IMG/VR virus record: IMGVR_UViG_3300008450_010267
Coordinates: 1-46,105 of that record
DNA: 46,105 nt
Direction: 5' to 3' (one strand)
Source of the DNA: a virus
This document shows positions 30,370 through 38,831 of the stretch, in pieces. The position numbers and the translations under genes are program-made. The first letter of the stretch is position 1, and the number at the start of each line of letters is the position of its first letter. The notes under the pieces are model-generated. The model was not told the origin of the DNA. It was given only the letters and a program-made list of their open reading frames with translations, and did not search any database.

Positions 30370-30622
30370 TTTGTTCTTTTTTCTTTTTATAATATACTGT
30401 TACTGCTGTGCCTATAAAAGCTCCTATTGCTGCTGCTGGTACCATTGATTTGTCTTCAACATACGATGTTGTAATAAATGCGCTTGCAATAATAATTACT
30501 GCTGACCATATACCAGCAGCATATACTCGGCGTTTATCAATTTCAATAAAATACATTGCCCAGCAAATATCAGCCACAATCATAGCCAACATTACCAATA
30601 TAAATTTAGCTGCAAACGCCAT
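30356..30622 (-). CDS. Three-span membrane protein, 88 aa
   Basis: Hydrophobic segments at about 4-23 (AAKFILVMLAMIVADICWAM), 34-51 (AAGIWSAVIIIASAFITT) and 60-76 (MVPAAAIGAFIGTAVTVYY), with a Lys-rich cytoplasmic end. No family recognised. It overlaps the gp62-like gene by 17 nt, so expression follows the replication genes. Superinfection immunity or membrane anchoring are possible guesses. Confidence 0.65.
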   Translation of the reverse strand: MAFAAKFILVMLAMIVADICWAMYFIEIDKRRVYAAGIWSAVIIIASAFITTSYVEDKSMVPAAAIGAFIGTAVTVYYKKKKEQNDTK

Positions 30623-30989
30623 TTATTTGTTGTTTTATTGTTTCTAATTCTTCTTCAGGAAGCATGTCAATATATTCCTTGGCTTGTTTTTCAGATATTT
30701 CAAAGTATTGTTTAACAGCATTTATTTCATCCTTTTCATAGTTTGATTTTTTAGATGCTTTAATATACTTTAGAAATTTATATTGTTGGGGAATAAGATC
30801 CTTATATAAATTATATAAGTACTCTCCTTTCATTTGCCAAGTATTCTTCTGTACTAAGTTGACTACTTCACAATAGTCGGGGTCCATACTTAGGTAACGA
30901 TTGATCATCCAATTGTTCCATCCCTCGTCACCTAGATATGGACCCTTAGACGTGGTAATATTTTTAATATGGTCGAAGATATTAGGCAT
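30606..30989 (-). CDS. 62: Clamp-loader small subunit, T4 gp62-like
   Basis: Start MPNIFDHIKNITTSKGPYLG resembles the N-terminus of phage clamp-loader subunit gp62, followed by WMINRYLSMDPDYCEVVN, LYNLYKDLIPQQYKFLKYIK and a C-terminal helical region. Known role: one gp62 and four gp44 subunits open the gp45 ring on DNA with ATP. Length 127 is shorter than T4 gp62 (187), common in distant T4-like phages. The gp44-like gene is 500 nt upstream and the clamp 4 kb upstream. It shares one base with the coiled-coil gene. Confidence 0.75.
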   Translation of the reverse strand: MPNIFDHIKNITTSKGPYLGDEGWNNWMINRYLSMDPDYCEVVNLVQKNTWQMKGEYLYNLYKDLIPQQYKFLKYIKASKKSNYEKDEINAVKQYFEISEKQAKEYIDMLPEEELETIKQQINGVCS

Positions 30990-31261
30990 TAATAGTTTCT
31001 ATCTGAATCTGAATATTTAGTTGATGCTTTCTTTTGTGATTCTAACATCTTTACTTGGCCATCCAAATAACGTACTCGTTCAACAGCACTAGTAAAATCA
31101 TTTTTTAATGACTCGTTTTCTGCTTTTAGTTGATCATTAGATGTTCTTAATGTTTTAACTTCTTCATTTAATCGTTGTGCTACAGCAATAGCATCAGCAA
31201 GTTGCTGTTCTAATTCTTGTTTAGTTGACATTTTAAATAGTTTTTTAAATAAATTGAACAT
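30989..31261 (-). CDS. Small coiled-coil protein, 90 aa (80 aa from the inner start)
   Basis: After MFNLFKKLFKMSTKQELEQQ there is a nearly continuous heptad helix (LADAIAVAQRLNEEVKTLRT, then DQLKAENESLKNDF), ending in a polar tail. The start at 31261 forms a TAATG stop/start with the zinc-ribbon gene; ATG 31231 is the alternative. It lies between clamp-loader genes, so it may be a replication accessory protein. No family recognised. Confidence 0.6.
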   Translation of the reverse strand: MFNLFKKLFKMSTKQELEQQLADAIAVAQRLNEEVKTLRTSNDQLKAENESLKNDFTSAVERVRYLDGQVKMLESQKKASTKYSDSDRNY

Positions 31262-31497
31262 TATTGTTCTGTTTGTTTTCTAAGTTGCATTGGGAGGAAT
31301 TCTTCATTTACGTGTCCACATTTGCTACAAGCAAATACTGGAATTGGGATCATAGCATCTTGTGCTGTTCCTGTAATGAAGCGAGATGCTTTGCGAAGTA
31401 ATACTACTTCTTGAAATGAATGGTTACCACATTCATCACATATTAATTCAGTTGTTTTATCTAAACTAATGTTTAGGTTCATTTGTTCTTGACTCAT
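31261..31497 (-). CDS. Conserved T4-like phage zinc-ribbon protein, 78 aa
   Basis: ICDECGN (about 19-25) and CSKCGHVNEEFLP (about 56-68) make a two-pair zinc ribbon; between them LLRKASRFITGTAQDAMIPI is highly characteristic of a small family that I recall from many marine T4-like phages, always near clamp-loader genes. Function unknown. It starts inside the end of the gp44-like gene (4-nt overlap), which supports a link to the replisome. Confidence 0.78.
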   Translation of the reverse strand: MSQEQMNLNISLDKTTELICDECGNHSFQEVVLLRKASRFITGTAQDAMIPIPVFACSKCGHVNEEFLPMQLRKQTEQ

Positions 31498-32414
31498 AAT
31501 ACTTGTTTTTTATTTAGTTCTAATATTTTAGCTATCGCAGCAGCGAAATTAATTTCTTTATCAGGTACTACACCTGCCCTCCAGATATGATCATCTAACA
31601 CTACTGATATTTCAGCATCATGTCCATGACTATATTTTTCAAGATTATCAAACATATAGCGATATGCTATTTGAAAATCATCTATTTGAGCATCAGCTAC
31701 AATTTGTCTAATGGTGTACCATGCTTTTTTATCTCTAGATTTTAATACTTCTACTACTTTAGATAGCCAATCAGTATTAAGAGCAATCCATTGGTATTTA
31801 TTATCTTTAACACCTGCTTGTAGATTTTTAATCACTGAGCGAATATCAGGGTAATATTCTTTAACCAGCATCGCTACGTTTTTCAAATCATATTCTACAC
31901 CTTCAACATCAAGGATGTTTGTGCAAATATGTCTTGCAACATCAGGCATTGATGGTGGTTTCAAGATATGAATCTCACAACGTGATGTAAGCGGTTCAAT
32001 CAAACGCTCAATATAATTACACGTTAATATAAAGCGTGTATTAATTGAATATTCTTCGATAATGTTACGAAGTGCAGCTTGTGCTGGTTGGGTTAAGAAA
32101 TCAGCCTCGTCCAATATCACTACTTTAATAGGTTGGAATGATGCTGCTGCGGCAAATCCCTTTACCTTTTCTCGGATCATATCAATACCATTTTCGTCTG
32201 AAGCGTTTAGGTAGATATAATTACACTTAATGTTATGAACAATTAGCTTAGCTAATGTTGTTTTACCAGTACCTGCTGTACCGCTAAAGATAAAATGGGG
32301 AATATCGTTTTTAGCAATACAATCGGAGATGCGGTCTTTGACCGCATCATTTCCGATGTATTGTTCTAGCGTTTGGCTACGATATTTTTCAATCCAGAGT
32401 GTATGTTTTTTCAT
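31494..32414 (-). CDS. 44: Clamp-loader large subunit (AAA+), T4 gp44-like
   Basis: Walker A GTAGTGKT (45-52), Walker B VVILDEAD (98-105), sensor 1 TCN (131-133) and the SRC arginine-finger motif (144-146) are all present. WIEKYRSQTLEQYIG is the N-terminal RFC/gp44 box. The 306-residue length is typical of gp44. As a ring with gp62 it loads the gp45 clamp using ATP. It sits 9 nt downstream of groEL. Confidence 0.93.
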   Translation of the reverse strand: MKKHTLWIEKYRSQTLEQYIGNDAVKDRISDCIAKNDIPHFIFSGTAGTGKTTLAKLIVHNIKCNYIYLNASDENGIDMIREKVKGFAAAASFQPIKVVILDEADFLTQPAQAALRNIIEEYSINTRFILTCNYIERLIEPLTSRCEIHILKPPSMPDVARHICTNILDVEGVEYDLKNVAMLVKEYYPDIRSVIKNLQAGVKDNKYQWIALNTDWLSKVVEVLKSRDKKAWYTIRQIVADAQIDDFQIAYRYMFDNLEKYSHGHDAEISVVLDDHIWRAGVVPDKEINFAAAIAKILELNKKQVL

Positions 32415-32423
32415 AACTTAAAT

Positions 32424-34040
32424 TTACATTCCGAAGTCTGCCATTCCAAGATCATCTTGCTTTTTCTTTTCAGTTGGTTTTTCGTGAATGACACATTCAG
32501 TCATAAGTAATGTAACTGCAGCGGCAGCAGCATTTTCAAGTGCTGAGCGTACTACTTTGGTTGGATCGATAATACCTGATTCAAAGGCATCAACTGTTTT
32601 TTCACCAGCAATATCAGGAACCACATTTTTGGTATTTTTAAGTAATACACTCCATTCATTAGCATCTTCACCAGCATTAGTTAATATTTGAGTAAATGGA
32701 ATTGAACATGCTTGGAATATAATTTTACCACCTTTACCAAAGTCATCATTTAATCTATTGTTAATAGAATTTCTAGCTTGGAGTAATGCTACACCAGCAC
32801 CAGGTAAGATACCTTCATCAAGTGCTGCTTTTGTTGCTTGTAAAGCATCATCGAGGCGGTCTTTCTTTTCTTTCATTTCAATTTCAGTACCACCACCTAC
32901 ATTGATGATAGCTACACCCCCAACCATTTTAGCTAAGCGATCTTGCAAACGCTCAATTTCATATGGTGATGTTGAAGCATCAATCTGTGTTTTTAATTCT
33001 GTAATACGAGCTTCAATCTTATCAGCATCACCTCTACCATCAACGATAGTAGTTGTTTCTTTACCTACAGTAATAGTACGAGCTTGTCCAAACCAATCTT
33101 TATTGAATTTATCCAAACGCATACCCTTCTGAGATGATACTACAGAACCACCTGTTAATGCAGCGATGTCTTCTAAAATTAATGTTCGGCGATCTCCGAA
33201 ATCAGGTGCTTTAACAGCAGCTACTTTAAGAGCACCTCTCATTTTGTTTACAATCAATGTAGCAAGTGCTTCACCATCAATATCTTCAGCTACAATAAAG
33301 AGTGATTTATTCTGCTGAGATACTGATTCGAGAATTGGGAGCAAATCTTTTACTTGGGTAATTCGACCATCTACAATCAACAATAAAGGTTCATCCAATA
33401 CTGCTGTCATTGTATTGTTGTCTGTTACCATGTAAGGTGATTTGTAACCACGATCAAACTGCATACCCTCAACAATCTCAAGTGATGTTTCACCAGTACG
33501 AGACTCTTCGACTGTAACGACTCCATCTCTACCTACTTTTTCAAGTGCTGTAGCTACCAGGTTACCAATTTCTTCATCTCCATTAGCTGATAGAGTAGCA
33601 ATTTGTTTAATTTGCTTTTCATCAGCAATAGGTGTAGACATTGTTTTTAATTCAGCTACTACTTGCTTAACAGCCTCTTCAATACCACGTTTTACTTGAG
33701 TGGCGTTTGTTGAAGCATAAGATGTTGCTTGTAATGCTTGAGAGGCAATAGCGTGAGCCAACACAGTTGATGTTGTAGTACCATCACCAGCAGCATCTAC
33801 TGTTTTTTGAGCTGCTTGTTTAATAACAGTAGCAGCCATGTTTTCAATTGGATCTTCCAATACAATTGTTTTAGCCACAGTAACACCATCTTTAGTTGAT
33901 GCTACTTGCCCATGTTCTTTTTCAATCAATACGTTACGGCCATAAGGACCCATTGTAACAGAAACGGCTTTATTGACCTTGTCAATACCGGATTGAAGCT
34001 TTTCTTTAGCTTCCCTATCGAATTTAATTATTTTACTCAT
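32424..34040 (-). CDS. groEL: Chaperonin GroEL (Hsp60), phage-encoded
   Basis: Full-length, 538 residues. VTMGPYGRNVLIEKEHGQVA, STKDGVTVAKTI and AGDGTTTSTVL give the ATP-binding site, including Asp of DGTTT. GGVAIINVGGGTEIEMKEKK and RLDDALQATKAA contain the catalytic Asp equivalent to D398 of E. coli. The apical domain is complete. The C-terminus ends DLGMADFGM and lacks the Gly-Met repeats of bacterial GroEL. It is 3 nt downstream of groES, so the full folding machine is phage-made. The likely role is folding of large phage structural proteins. Confidence 0.97.
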   Translation of the reverse strand: MSKIIKFDREAKEKLQSGIDKVNKAVSVTMGPYGRNVLIEKEHGQVASTKDGVTVAKTIVLEDPIENMAATVIKQAAQKTVDAAGDGTTTSTVLAHAIASQALQATSYASTNATQVKRGIEEAVKQVVAELKTMSTPIADEKQIKQIATLSANGDEEIGNLVATALEKVGRDGVVTVEESRTGETSLEIVEGMQFDRGYKSPYMVTDNNTMTAVLDEPLLLIVDGRITQVKDLLPILESVSQQNKSLFIVAEDIDGEALATLIVNKMRGALKVAAVKAPDFGDRRTLILEDIAALTGGSVVSSQKGMRLDKFNKDWFGQARTITVGKETTTIVDGRGDADKIEARITELKTQIDASTSPYEIERLQDRLAKMVGGVAIINVGGGTEIEMKEKKDRLDDALQATKAALDEGILPGAGVALLQARNSINNRLNDDFGKGGKIIFQACSIPFTQILTNAGEDANEWSVLLKNTKNVVPDIAGEKTVDAFESGIIDPTKVVRSALENAAAAAVTLLMTECVIHEKPTEKKKQDDLGMADFGM

Positions 34041-34043
34041 AGT

Positions 34044-34334
34044 TTATTTTTCTAAAATTGCCAACAAATCTTGTTCCTTCATAACAACGTATTCTTCACC
34101 TTCAATAGTCATTTTAGTTCCACCAAAGGCAGGAAATACTACTGTTTGTCCTACTTCAATATTAGTTGGAATTAAATTTCCATGGAAATTAATCAATCCA
34201 GGTCCTACAGCAATTACTTTACCCATAAGTGGTTTTTCTTTACCTGCATCTGGTACAAGGATGTTTCCATACATTGTTTCAGTTTCGTCTTGTTGTTTAA
34301 TCACTACGTGATTATGTAATGGTTTTATTTTCAT
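34044..34334 (-). CDS. groES: Co-chaperonin GroES (Hsp10), phage-encoded
   Basis: I use ATG 34334 (MKIKPLHNHVVIKQQDETET), which matches the normal GroES N-terminus; a longer start would run through the inverted repeat. YGNILVPDAGKEKPLMGKVI covers the mobile loop region, followed by the beta-barrel (GPGLINF, VGQTVVFPAFGG, EGEEYVVMKEQDLLAIL). Length 96 is standard. It caps GroEL during ATP-driven folding. A copy of the 14-bp repeat lies 28 nt upstream of its start. Confidence 0.95.
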   Translation of the reverse strand: MKIKPLHNHVVIKQQDETETMYGNILVPDAGKEKPLMGKVIAVGPGLINFHGNLIPTNIEVGQTVVFPAFGGTKMTIEGEEYVVMKEQDLLAILEK

Positions 34335-34361
34335 TTTCAATATTTTATCAATTAAAAAATA

Positions 34362-34375
34362 AGGTACGACAGGCC
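34362..34375. repeat. 14-bp inverted repeat, left copy (groES leader)
   Basis: AGGTACGACAGGCC on the plus strand here is the exact reverse complement of 34852-34865. It lies in the hsp20-groES gap. In the shared mRNA the two copies could pair across the hsp20 coding region. Confidence 0.8.
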
Positions 34376-34391
34376 CTTTATTTTTCAAAAC

Positions 34392-34799
34392 TTATTTAAT
34401 CTTTACCTTTTTAGGTGCTTTTTCATCCGCATAAGGAATGTCAATAATAAGCAAACCCTTATCTAATCTAGCTTCAAGTTTGTTTAAATCAAATTTTAAA
34501 GCAACTTTCCAAGCCAAATCAAATGAGCGCTTAGCAATTCCTCTTTGGATGTAAGAGCGTTCTTGTTCTTGTTTTCTTTCGTGTGATACACGTAATGTAT
34601 CTCCGTCTGTTTGAATGTCTAGATCCTCTTTGTCGAGGCCAACTACGGCAAGCTCGAATCGTAAACCATCTTCTGTTTCGTAGATGTCAACTGGGTAGTT
34701 GATTTTGTTGTCAATTGTGTTGAATTGTGAATTTGCATCGAAGAAATTTTTCCAAACGATGTCGAATGGGTCCATTGCCCAACGTTGAATTTGTGTCAT
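34392..34799 (-). CDS. Small heat-shock protein Hsp20 (alpha-crystallin domain)
   Basis: The 135-residue protein has a short N-terminal arm (MTQIQRWAMDPFDIVWKNFF) and an alpha-crystallin domain from about 35 to 128: YPVDIYETEDGLRFELAVVG, LDIQTDGDTLRVSHERK, and LDKGLLIIDIPY at the end, followed by a short basic tail. Hsp20 holds unfolded proteins for refolding. Similar genes are frequent in T4-like cyanophages. Here it is upstream of groES and groEL as part of one chaperone set. Confidence 0.93.
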   Translation of the reverse strand: MTQIQRWAMDPFDIVWKNFFDANSQFNTIDNKINYPVDIYETEDGLRFELAVVGLDKEDLDIQTDGDTLRVSHERKQEQERSYIQRGIAKRSFDLAWKVALKFDLNKLEARLDKGLLIIDIPYADEKAPKKVKIK

Positions 34800-34851
34800 T
34801 TTATTTTGTTTTGTGCCCCCTAAGGTGAGCGGTTAATTAATACATAACTGA

Positions 34852-34865
34852 GGCCTGTCGTACCT
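34852..34865. repeat. 14-bp inverted repeat, right copy (hsp20 leader)
   Basis: GGCCTGTCGTACCT on the plus strand, the exact reverse complement of 34362-34375. It lies 52 nt upstream of the hsp20 ATG in the 95-nt gap after the clamp gene. Candidate operator or mRNA-pairing site for chaperone genes. Confidence 0.8.
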
Positions 34866-34875
34866 GTTGTTATGT

Positions 34876-34885
34876 CGTATATACG
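34876..34885. promoter_or_regulatory. 10-bp palindrome in the hsp20 upstream gap
   Basis: CGTATATACG is a perfect palindrome located 10 nt beyond the 14-bp repeat and close to TATGTCGTAT and ACGTATGT. The gap may hold a promoter and operator for hsp20-groES-groEL. No clear box pair is seen. Confidence 0.35.
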
Positions 34886-34894
34886 TATGTGAAA

Positions 34895-35620
34895 TTATTC
34901 CTTCCCGACGAGCAAGTAGCAAGAATTTACACCTTCTTTGTTGTTGAATTCAATCTTCAATAATCCATCTTCATTTACACTCAATGTACCTTTCTCGAAT
35001 TCTTTATTTGCGGCTAGTATTGCACTGAATTCAGTGATGGGGAATTTAATAATTGAACCTGGTACACTGGATATTGCTGCTTGGATTGTGAAATTAATCT
35101 TATTTGTGTGTCCTTCTGTACCACCCAATGTAAATTTAATTGCTGGGTTATTATCGACATCGATTGATTGTTCAACAGCGAATACTTCGGTACCTAGTGC
35201 TTTACCTGCTTTGAGGAATTTAACAACGAAATCCATACTAAGATCAGCTACTAACTGATACACTGGTTCATCAATACTAGGTACTGATGGTGTTAGCATT
35301 GTATCTGCTAGTGCATATTCTAGATTATATTCGTTATCAGCAATAAGTAGTTTGGATGCTACTTTACCTTGCTTTTCAACCTCTAATGTTAGGAAGTGGT
35401 CAGTAATACCAATCAATTTCAGTAATTGAGTAGTATCATATACTCCAAACTCACAATCATCAATCTCAATGTTAGGAGCACATAGTGTTCCTACTAGATT
35501 TTTCTGGTTGGAGATGAATTTGGTTGTTAGTGTTTTATCGACTACATCGATTTTAACACGCTCAACTAAACCATTCAGATAATACTTTTCAATAACGTCT
35601 TCTAAATATAATTTTTTCAT
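34895..35620 (-). CDS. 45: Sliding clamp (DNA polymerase processivity factor), T4 gp45-like
   Basis: I use ATG 35620 (MKKLYLEDVIEKYYLNGLVE), which overlaps the upstream stop as ATGA. The 241-residue protein has the gp45 layout: CEFGVYDTTQLLKLIGITDH in the first half, YQLVADLSMDFVVKFLKAGK, then FPITEFSAILAANKEFEKGT and a final SCYLLVGKE strand. Trimer rings hold the polymerase on DNA and, in T4, also activate late transcription. The neighbours are DNA polymerase and clamp loader. Confidence 0.9.
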   Translation of the reverse strand: MKKLYLEDVIEKYYLNGLVERVKIDVVDKTLTTKFISNQKNLVGTLCAPNIEIDDCEFGVYDTTQLLKLIGITDHFLTLEVEKQGKVASKLLIADNEYNLEYALADTMLTPSVPSIDEPVYQLVADLSMDFVVKFLKAGKALGTEVFAVEQSIDVDNNPAIKFTLGGTEGHTNKINFTIQAAISSVPGSIIKFPITEFSAILAANKEFEKGTLSVNEDGLLKIEFNNKEGVNSCYLLVGKE

Positions 35621-35955
35621 TTCCAGAGTATTTGAATTAAAACTATTAAGGTTCCTAAGCCTAAACAAATAAGTGTTTTAGGTGTTAGTGGTTCTTTAAA
35701 TAAATAATGAGACATAACAGTAAATACTACTACACCTACTCCAAACCCAATTAGACGTGATGGCCATATTTGTCCATCAAATGCCCCAACGAAGTTTCTA
35801 ACAGACATTATAAATAAGTAAGATATAGGCATTCCCATTAATACACCAAACCACATATTATTTTTTATCCAATCATACTTAAGTTGTCCTTGTAGTTGGA
35901 GAAATGTAATAATTTGAGCTAATACACCGAATATAAAACCTTTTAATAATTGCAT
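35617..35955 (-). CDS. Four-span membrane protein, 112 aa
   Basis: Hydrophobic segments at about 5-22, 33-52, 68-84 and 91-110 (FGVLAQIITFLQLQG, MWFGVLMGMPISYLFIM, LIGFGVGVVVFTVMSHY, LICLGLGTLIVLIQILW). The length and four spans recall SMR-type transporters or conserved membrane proteins of marine T4-like phages near gp45. It is coupled to the clamp gene by a 4-nt overlap. No clear family. Confidence 0.65.
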   Translation of the reverse strand: MQLLKGFIFGVLAQIITFLQLQGQLKYDWIKNNMWFGVLMGMPISYLFIMSVRNFVGAFDGQIWPSRLIGFGVGVVVFTVMSHYLFKEPLTPKTLICLGLGTLIVLIQILWK

Positions 35956-35983
35956 TGAGTGAATATATAACCTTTATTTTGAC

Positions 35984-36220
35984 TTACCACACTTTCCACC
36001 ATGCCTTCTTGATTGGTGGTGGTTGATTTCTGTTTAGTACAAATGACCTATTGAATAAACTACTTGCTAGTTTATATATGTTGTATTGGTGTTTTTCTTT
36101 TACGTTGTCTAAGTAAACTATCACAACCACAGGCGCTTTAACTTCAGTACCATCTTTTTCAATTATTTTAATTGTTGTGTCTATTCTAATTTGATGGTGA
36201 CTTTGGTTTAGGCGTATCAT
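35984..36220 (-). CDS. Small hypothetical protein, 78 aa
   Basis: I use ATG 36220 (MIRLNQSHHQIRIDTTIKII), 2 nt after the polymerase stop; a start at 36277 would overlap the polymerase by 55 nt. The protein is beta-rich (VVVIVYLDNVKEKHQYNIYK) and ends basic and Pro/Trp-containing (NQPPPIKKAWWKVW). Unrecognised; position between polymerase and clamp suggests a replication-linked role. Confidence 0.6.
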   Translation of the reverse strand: MIRLNQSHHQIRIDTTIKIIEKDGTEVKAPVVVIVYLDNVKEKHQYNIYKLASSLFNRSFVLNRNQPPPIKKAWWKVW

Positions 36221-36222
36221 TG

Positions 36223-38793
36223 CTACATAAATTTGAAGAATTTGTTTATTTTTGCGTTCAGAACTGGAAAATCCCAACCTAAATCATTAAATACACCTGT
36301 TAGTTTGTTTAGTAGTACTGAATTGAATGCTTCTTCTCTATCAACATATTTGTTTATAAAGTCGAGTATAAATTCAGGATCTTCACCATTGCCTCTAAAA
36401 CCAAGTGTATCTATATTGTAGGGATTTGGTTTCAATGATACATATTTCATCTTATCGCCTTCTACGAATCTTGAATACTTCTTGTCTAATTTCTTAAATT
36501 TAAGTAAATCATTATAATATACTGCTGACTTTGTATTAATAGGTGCTTTTAATTTAAATTCACTAAATATTTCACCTGGTGATGGTCGTTTAGCAATATA
36601 TGAGTTAATTTGCTTAACGCCAGTTGGTTTAGCAATATCTTCCCAAGGTAATGTATCTAGCGATACTTTAAAATCAATAATTTGTTTATCAATTTCTGGT
36701 TTGGGTTTACCGCGCATGATTTCGGTTAGTAGGTTCTGACCGAATTTCTTGTACAGAGGTGGCATATTAGATTTCATCAAATCCAATCCCATCATAATCA
36801 TCTCTTCAGTATCAACACCTTCCTTATTTACAATCAACATGGCATAGCGACGTTTACCTGCAAAGTAACCCCTTTCAATAACTACCTCTTGCTTTAGTTC
36901 GAAATAATGCTCACGCTCACCTAAGTTGAATGCTGATAAGGCGAATTGTCCAATGAATTCGTTTGCTGCTTTTTGTACTTCAGTAGCAATCTCCAATATG
37001 TTTTTAATTGTAGCTGCTTTATCATTTAAATCAGCAGTCAGTAGATCCTTAACTTGAATGAACAGTGAGTCGGTATCTGAGGTTACAACATAGTCTTTAT
37101 CAGTAGTACCTAACTTATTATTCATCCATTTATTAACGAACTTAATTGATTCTTGAGTTACACGTTGGCCAGTAAGTGTAATAGCAGATGAGATAATTTT
37201 ATGTCCATCTGTATAGCGCCAACCATTGATAGCGTAGCAGCCATAAACGTCGTTTAGTTTAATCTTGTAAGCATGTTGTCTGCGATTGTAAAATTCACCC
37301 ATAACAGCATCACCTGATTTATAAGCTTGTTTCATCTTATTTTTATATTCAACGCGCTTATTGAACCAGTCAGTTAATACATCACATACTACTGATGATT
37401 TATCTGTTCTGAATATTGCACCTGACGCTGAGGTAATCCAGTTGTTATTTTCAATCATCTGGAGTAATTTACCTACTGGAACCTGTGTTCTTGATGTTGT
37501 GAAATTTTCATTTAGTTTTTCAACTACAACTACATCTTCAGGATCCATCTGCTTTAATTCAGCATATGTCCATTGATTATCGTATTTACCACTATTAACT
37601 ATTCTACCAACTAACGTTTCAATACCAATGTTGAGTGAACGGATAATGGAAGGATATAGTGAGGTAAAGTCCAAGTCAATAACCCACTGATATAATCCAG
37701 GAGTAGGTTCCTTTAAGTATCCACCAGCATATTCATCATTTGTTGCTTCCTTAAGTGATGGATTAATTGTAGTTGGTTTATTAGGTGAAACTATATTTTG
37801 ACGTTTGAGATATGTCAATATAGCTCCATCATTCAATACAGTTGATAGATAGATCTGTTCATATGGTACGTGACATAGATGACAGATAGCAACTGTTAGA
37901 TCAATGAATTTGAGTTTCTTTTCTAGCTCAAGTATAATTTCTACGTCTCGTAAGTTATATTGAATGAACTTATTTATATCAGTTTGAAATAATTTATCAA
38001 GTGATCCTTCGTACTCTATTTTATTTAGTTTAACGTATTTTTCTCCTATATCATCTAATTTATAGGATGGTTCTTGCTTTACAATGAACTTTTTAAACAG
38101 CAACATATAATCAAGATGATTAATACCTGCTAGCTCAATTGGTTGAGCAGTATCCCATTCAGTGAAGTTTAGTTTACGAAGTGGTGATAGACGAGCTGCT
38201 TCGTTTTTACCTAATACATTACACATTCTATAGTACATGTAAGGTACGTCGAAGAATCCACTATTCCATCCTGTGATAATTGTTGGATCTAATTCTTCCC
38301 ATAAGTCAAGAAAGGCAGATAGCATTTCAGCCTCTGTCTTATACGGTCTAATTTCCTTATCTCCGCTTACTGGTTTAATCTGTTGTTTTTCATCTAGGAT
38401 TAAACAGTAATATTTTTGAGTTGTATTGTCGTATACTGCTACTGAAGTCATCTTCATAGGAGCTGACTTAATGTATTCAGTAGTTAGTGTTCCACCAATT
38501 TCACACTCAATATCGAAATAAACTATGTTTTGGTGTTTGGGAGTATCGTCACTGTCCTTATATAAATCAATTAGTACACGAGTACATTTATCAACGTCTT
38601 GCTCGTATAATGAAGTGTCTTTCCATTCGTATTTGTCTACAGGACGAGCACGTTTACCGTCTAATGTTTCTAAGGAACCATTAGGAGTGATTCTGTATAG
38701 TTCGGGGGTGTACTTAAAGTCCAACCATCCTTTCTCATCATCGCGAAGGTGGTAGGTATAAGTAGAACGATCGTAATAAATTGATTGATACAT
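36223..38793 (-). CDS. 43: Family B DNA polymerase, T4 gp43-like
   Basis: Complete at 856 residues. The 3'-5' exonuclease starts at VYFDIECE (Asp94, Glu96) and continues through WNSGFFDVPYMY. Polymerase motif A DLDFTSLYPSI is near 368-378, motif B with KLNDVYG near 508-516, and motif C SDTDSLF near 571-578. All catalytic carboxylates are visible. It replicates the phage genome with gp45/gp44/gp62 encoded next to it. A strong copy of the promoter-like element ends 6 nt before its start. No split or intein is seen. Confidence 0.96.
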   Translation of the reverse strand: MYQSIYYDRSTYTYHLRDDEKGWLDFKYTPELYRITPNGSLETLDGKRARPVDKYEWKDTSLYEQDVDKCTRVLIDLYKDSDDTPKHQNIVYFDIECEIGGTLTTEYIKSAPMKMTSVAVYDNTTQKYYCLILDEKQQIKPVSGDKEIRPYKTEAEMLSAFLDLWEELDPTIITGWNSGFFDVPYMYYRMCNVLGKNEAARLSPLRKLNFTEWDTAQPIELAGINHLDYMLLFKKFIVKQEPSYKLDDIGEKYVKLNKIEYEGSLDKLFQTDINKFIQYNLRDVEIILELEKKLKFIDLTVAICHLCHVPYEQIYLSTVLNDGAILTYLKRQNIVSPNKPTTINPSLKEATNDEYAGGYLKEPTPGLYQWVIDLDFTSLYPSIIRSLNIGIETLVGRIVNSGKYDNQWTYAELKQMDPEDVVVVEKLNENFTTSRTQVPVGKLLQMIENNNWITSASGAIFRTDKSSVVCDVLTDWFNKRVEYKNKMKQAYKSGDAVMGEFYNRRQHAYKIKLNDVYGCYAINGWRYTDGHKIISSAITLTGQRVTQESIKFVNKWMNNKLGTTDKDYVVTSDTDSLFIQVKDLLTADLNDKAATIKNILEIATEVQKAANEFIGQFALSAFNLGEREHYFELKQEVVIERGYFAGKRRYAMLIVNKEGVDTEEMIMMGLDLMKSNMPPLYKKFGQNLLTEIMRGKPKPEIDKQIIDFKVSLDTLPWEDIAKPTGVKQINSYIAKRPSPGEIFSEFKLKAPINTKSAVYYNDLLKFKKLDKKYSRFVEGDKMKYVSLKPNPYNIDTLGFRGNGEDPEFILDFINKYVDREEAFNSVLLNKLTGVFNDLGWDFPVLNAKINKFFKFM

Positions 38794-38798
38794 AACCC

Positions 38799-38823
38799 TT
38801 AAATATACGATCTTATTTTGCCT
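38799..38823 (-). promoter_or_regulatory. Promoter-like element before the DNA polymerase gene
   Basis: Minus strand AGGCAAAATAA, GATC, GTATATTTAA, one base different from 8230-8254. It is centred in the 38-nt gap between the structural gene and polymerase and is only 5 nt from the ATG, so the transcript would be nearly leaderless. Probable early or middle promoter of the replication block. Confidence 0.55.
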
Positions 38824-38831
38824 TTATCAAA

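Noticed and set aside
32758-33132. Plus-strand open frame of 124 codons
   Set aside because: Antisense to the strongly conserved GroEL gene.
34392-34865. CIRCE operator for chaperone genes
   Set aside because: The 14-bp repeat does not resemble TTAGCACTC-N9-GAGTGCTAA and its arms are 476 bp apart.
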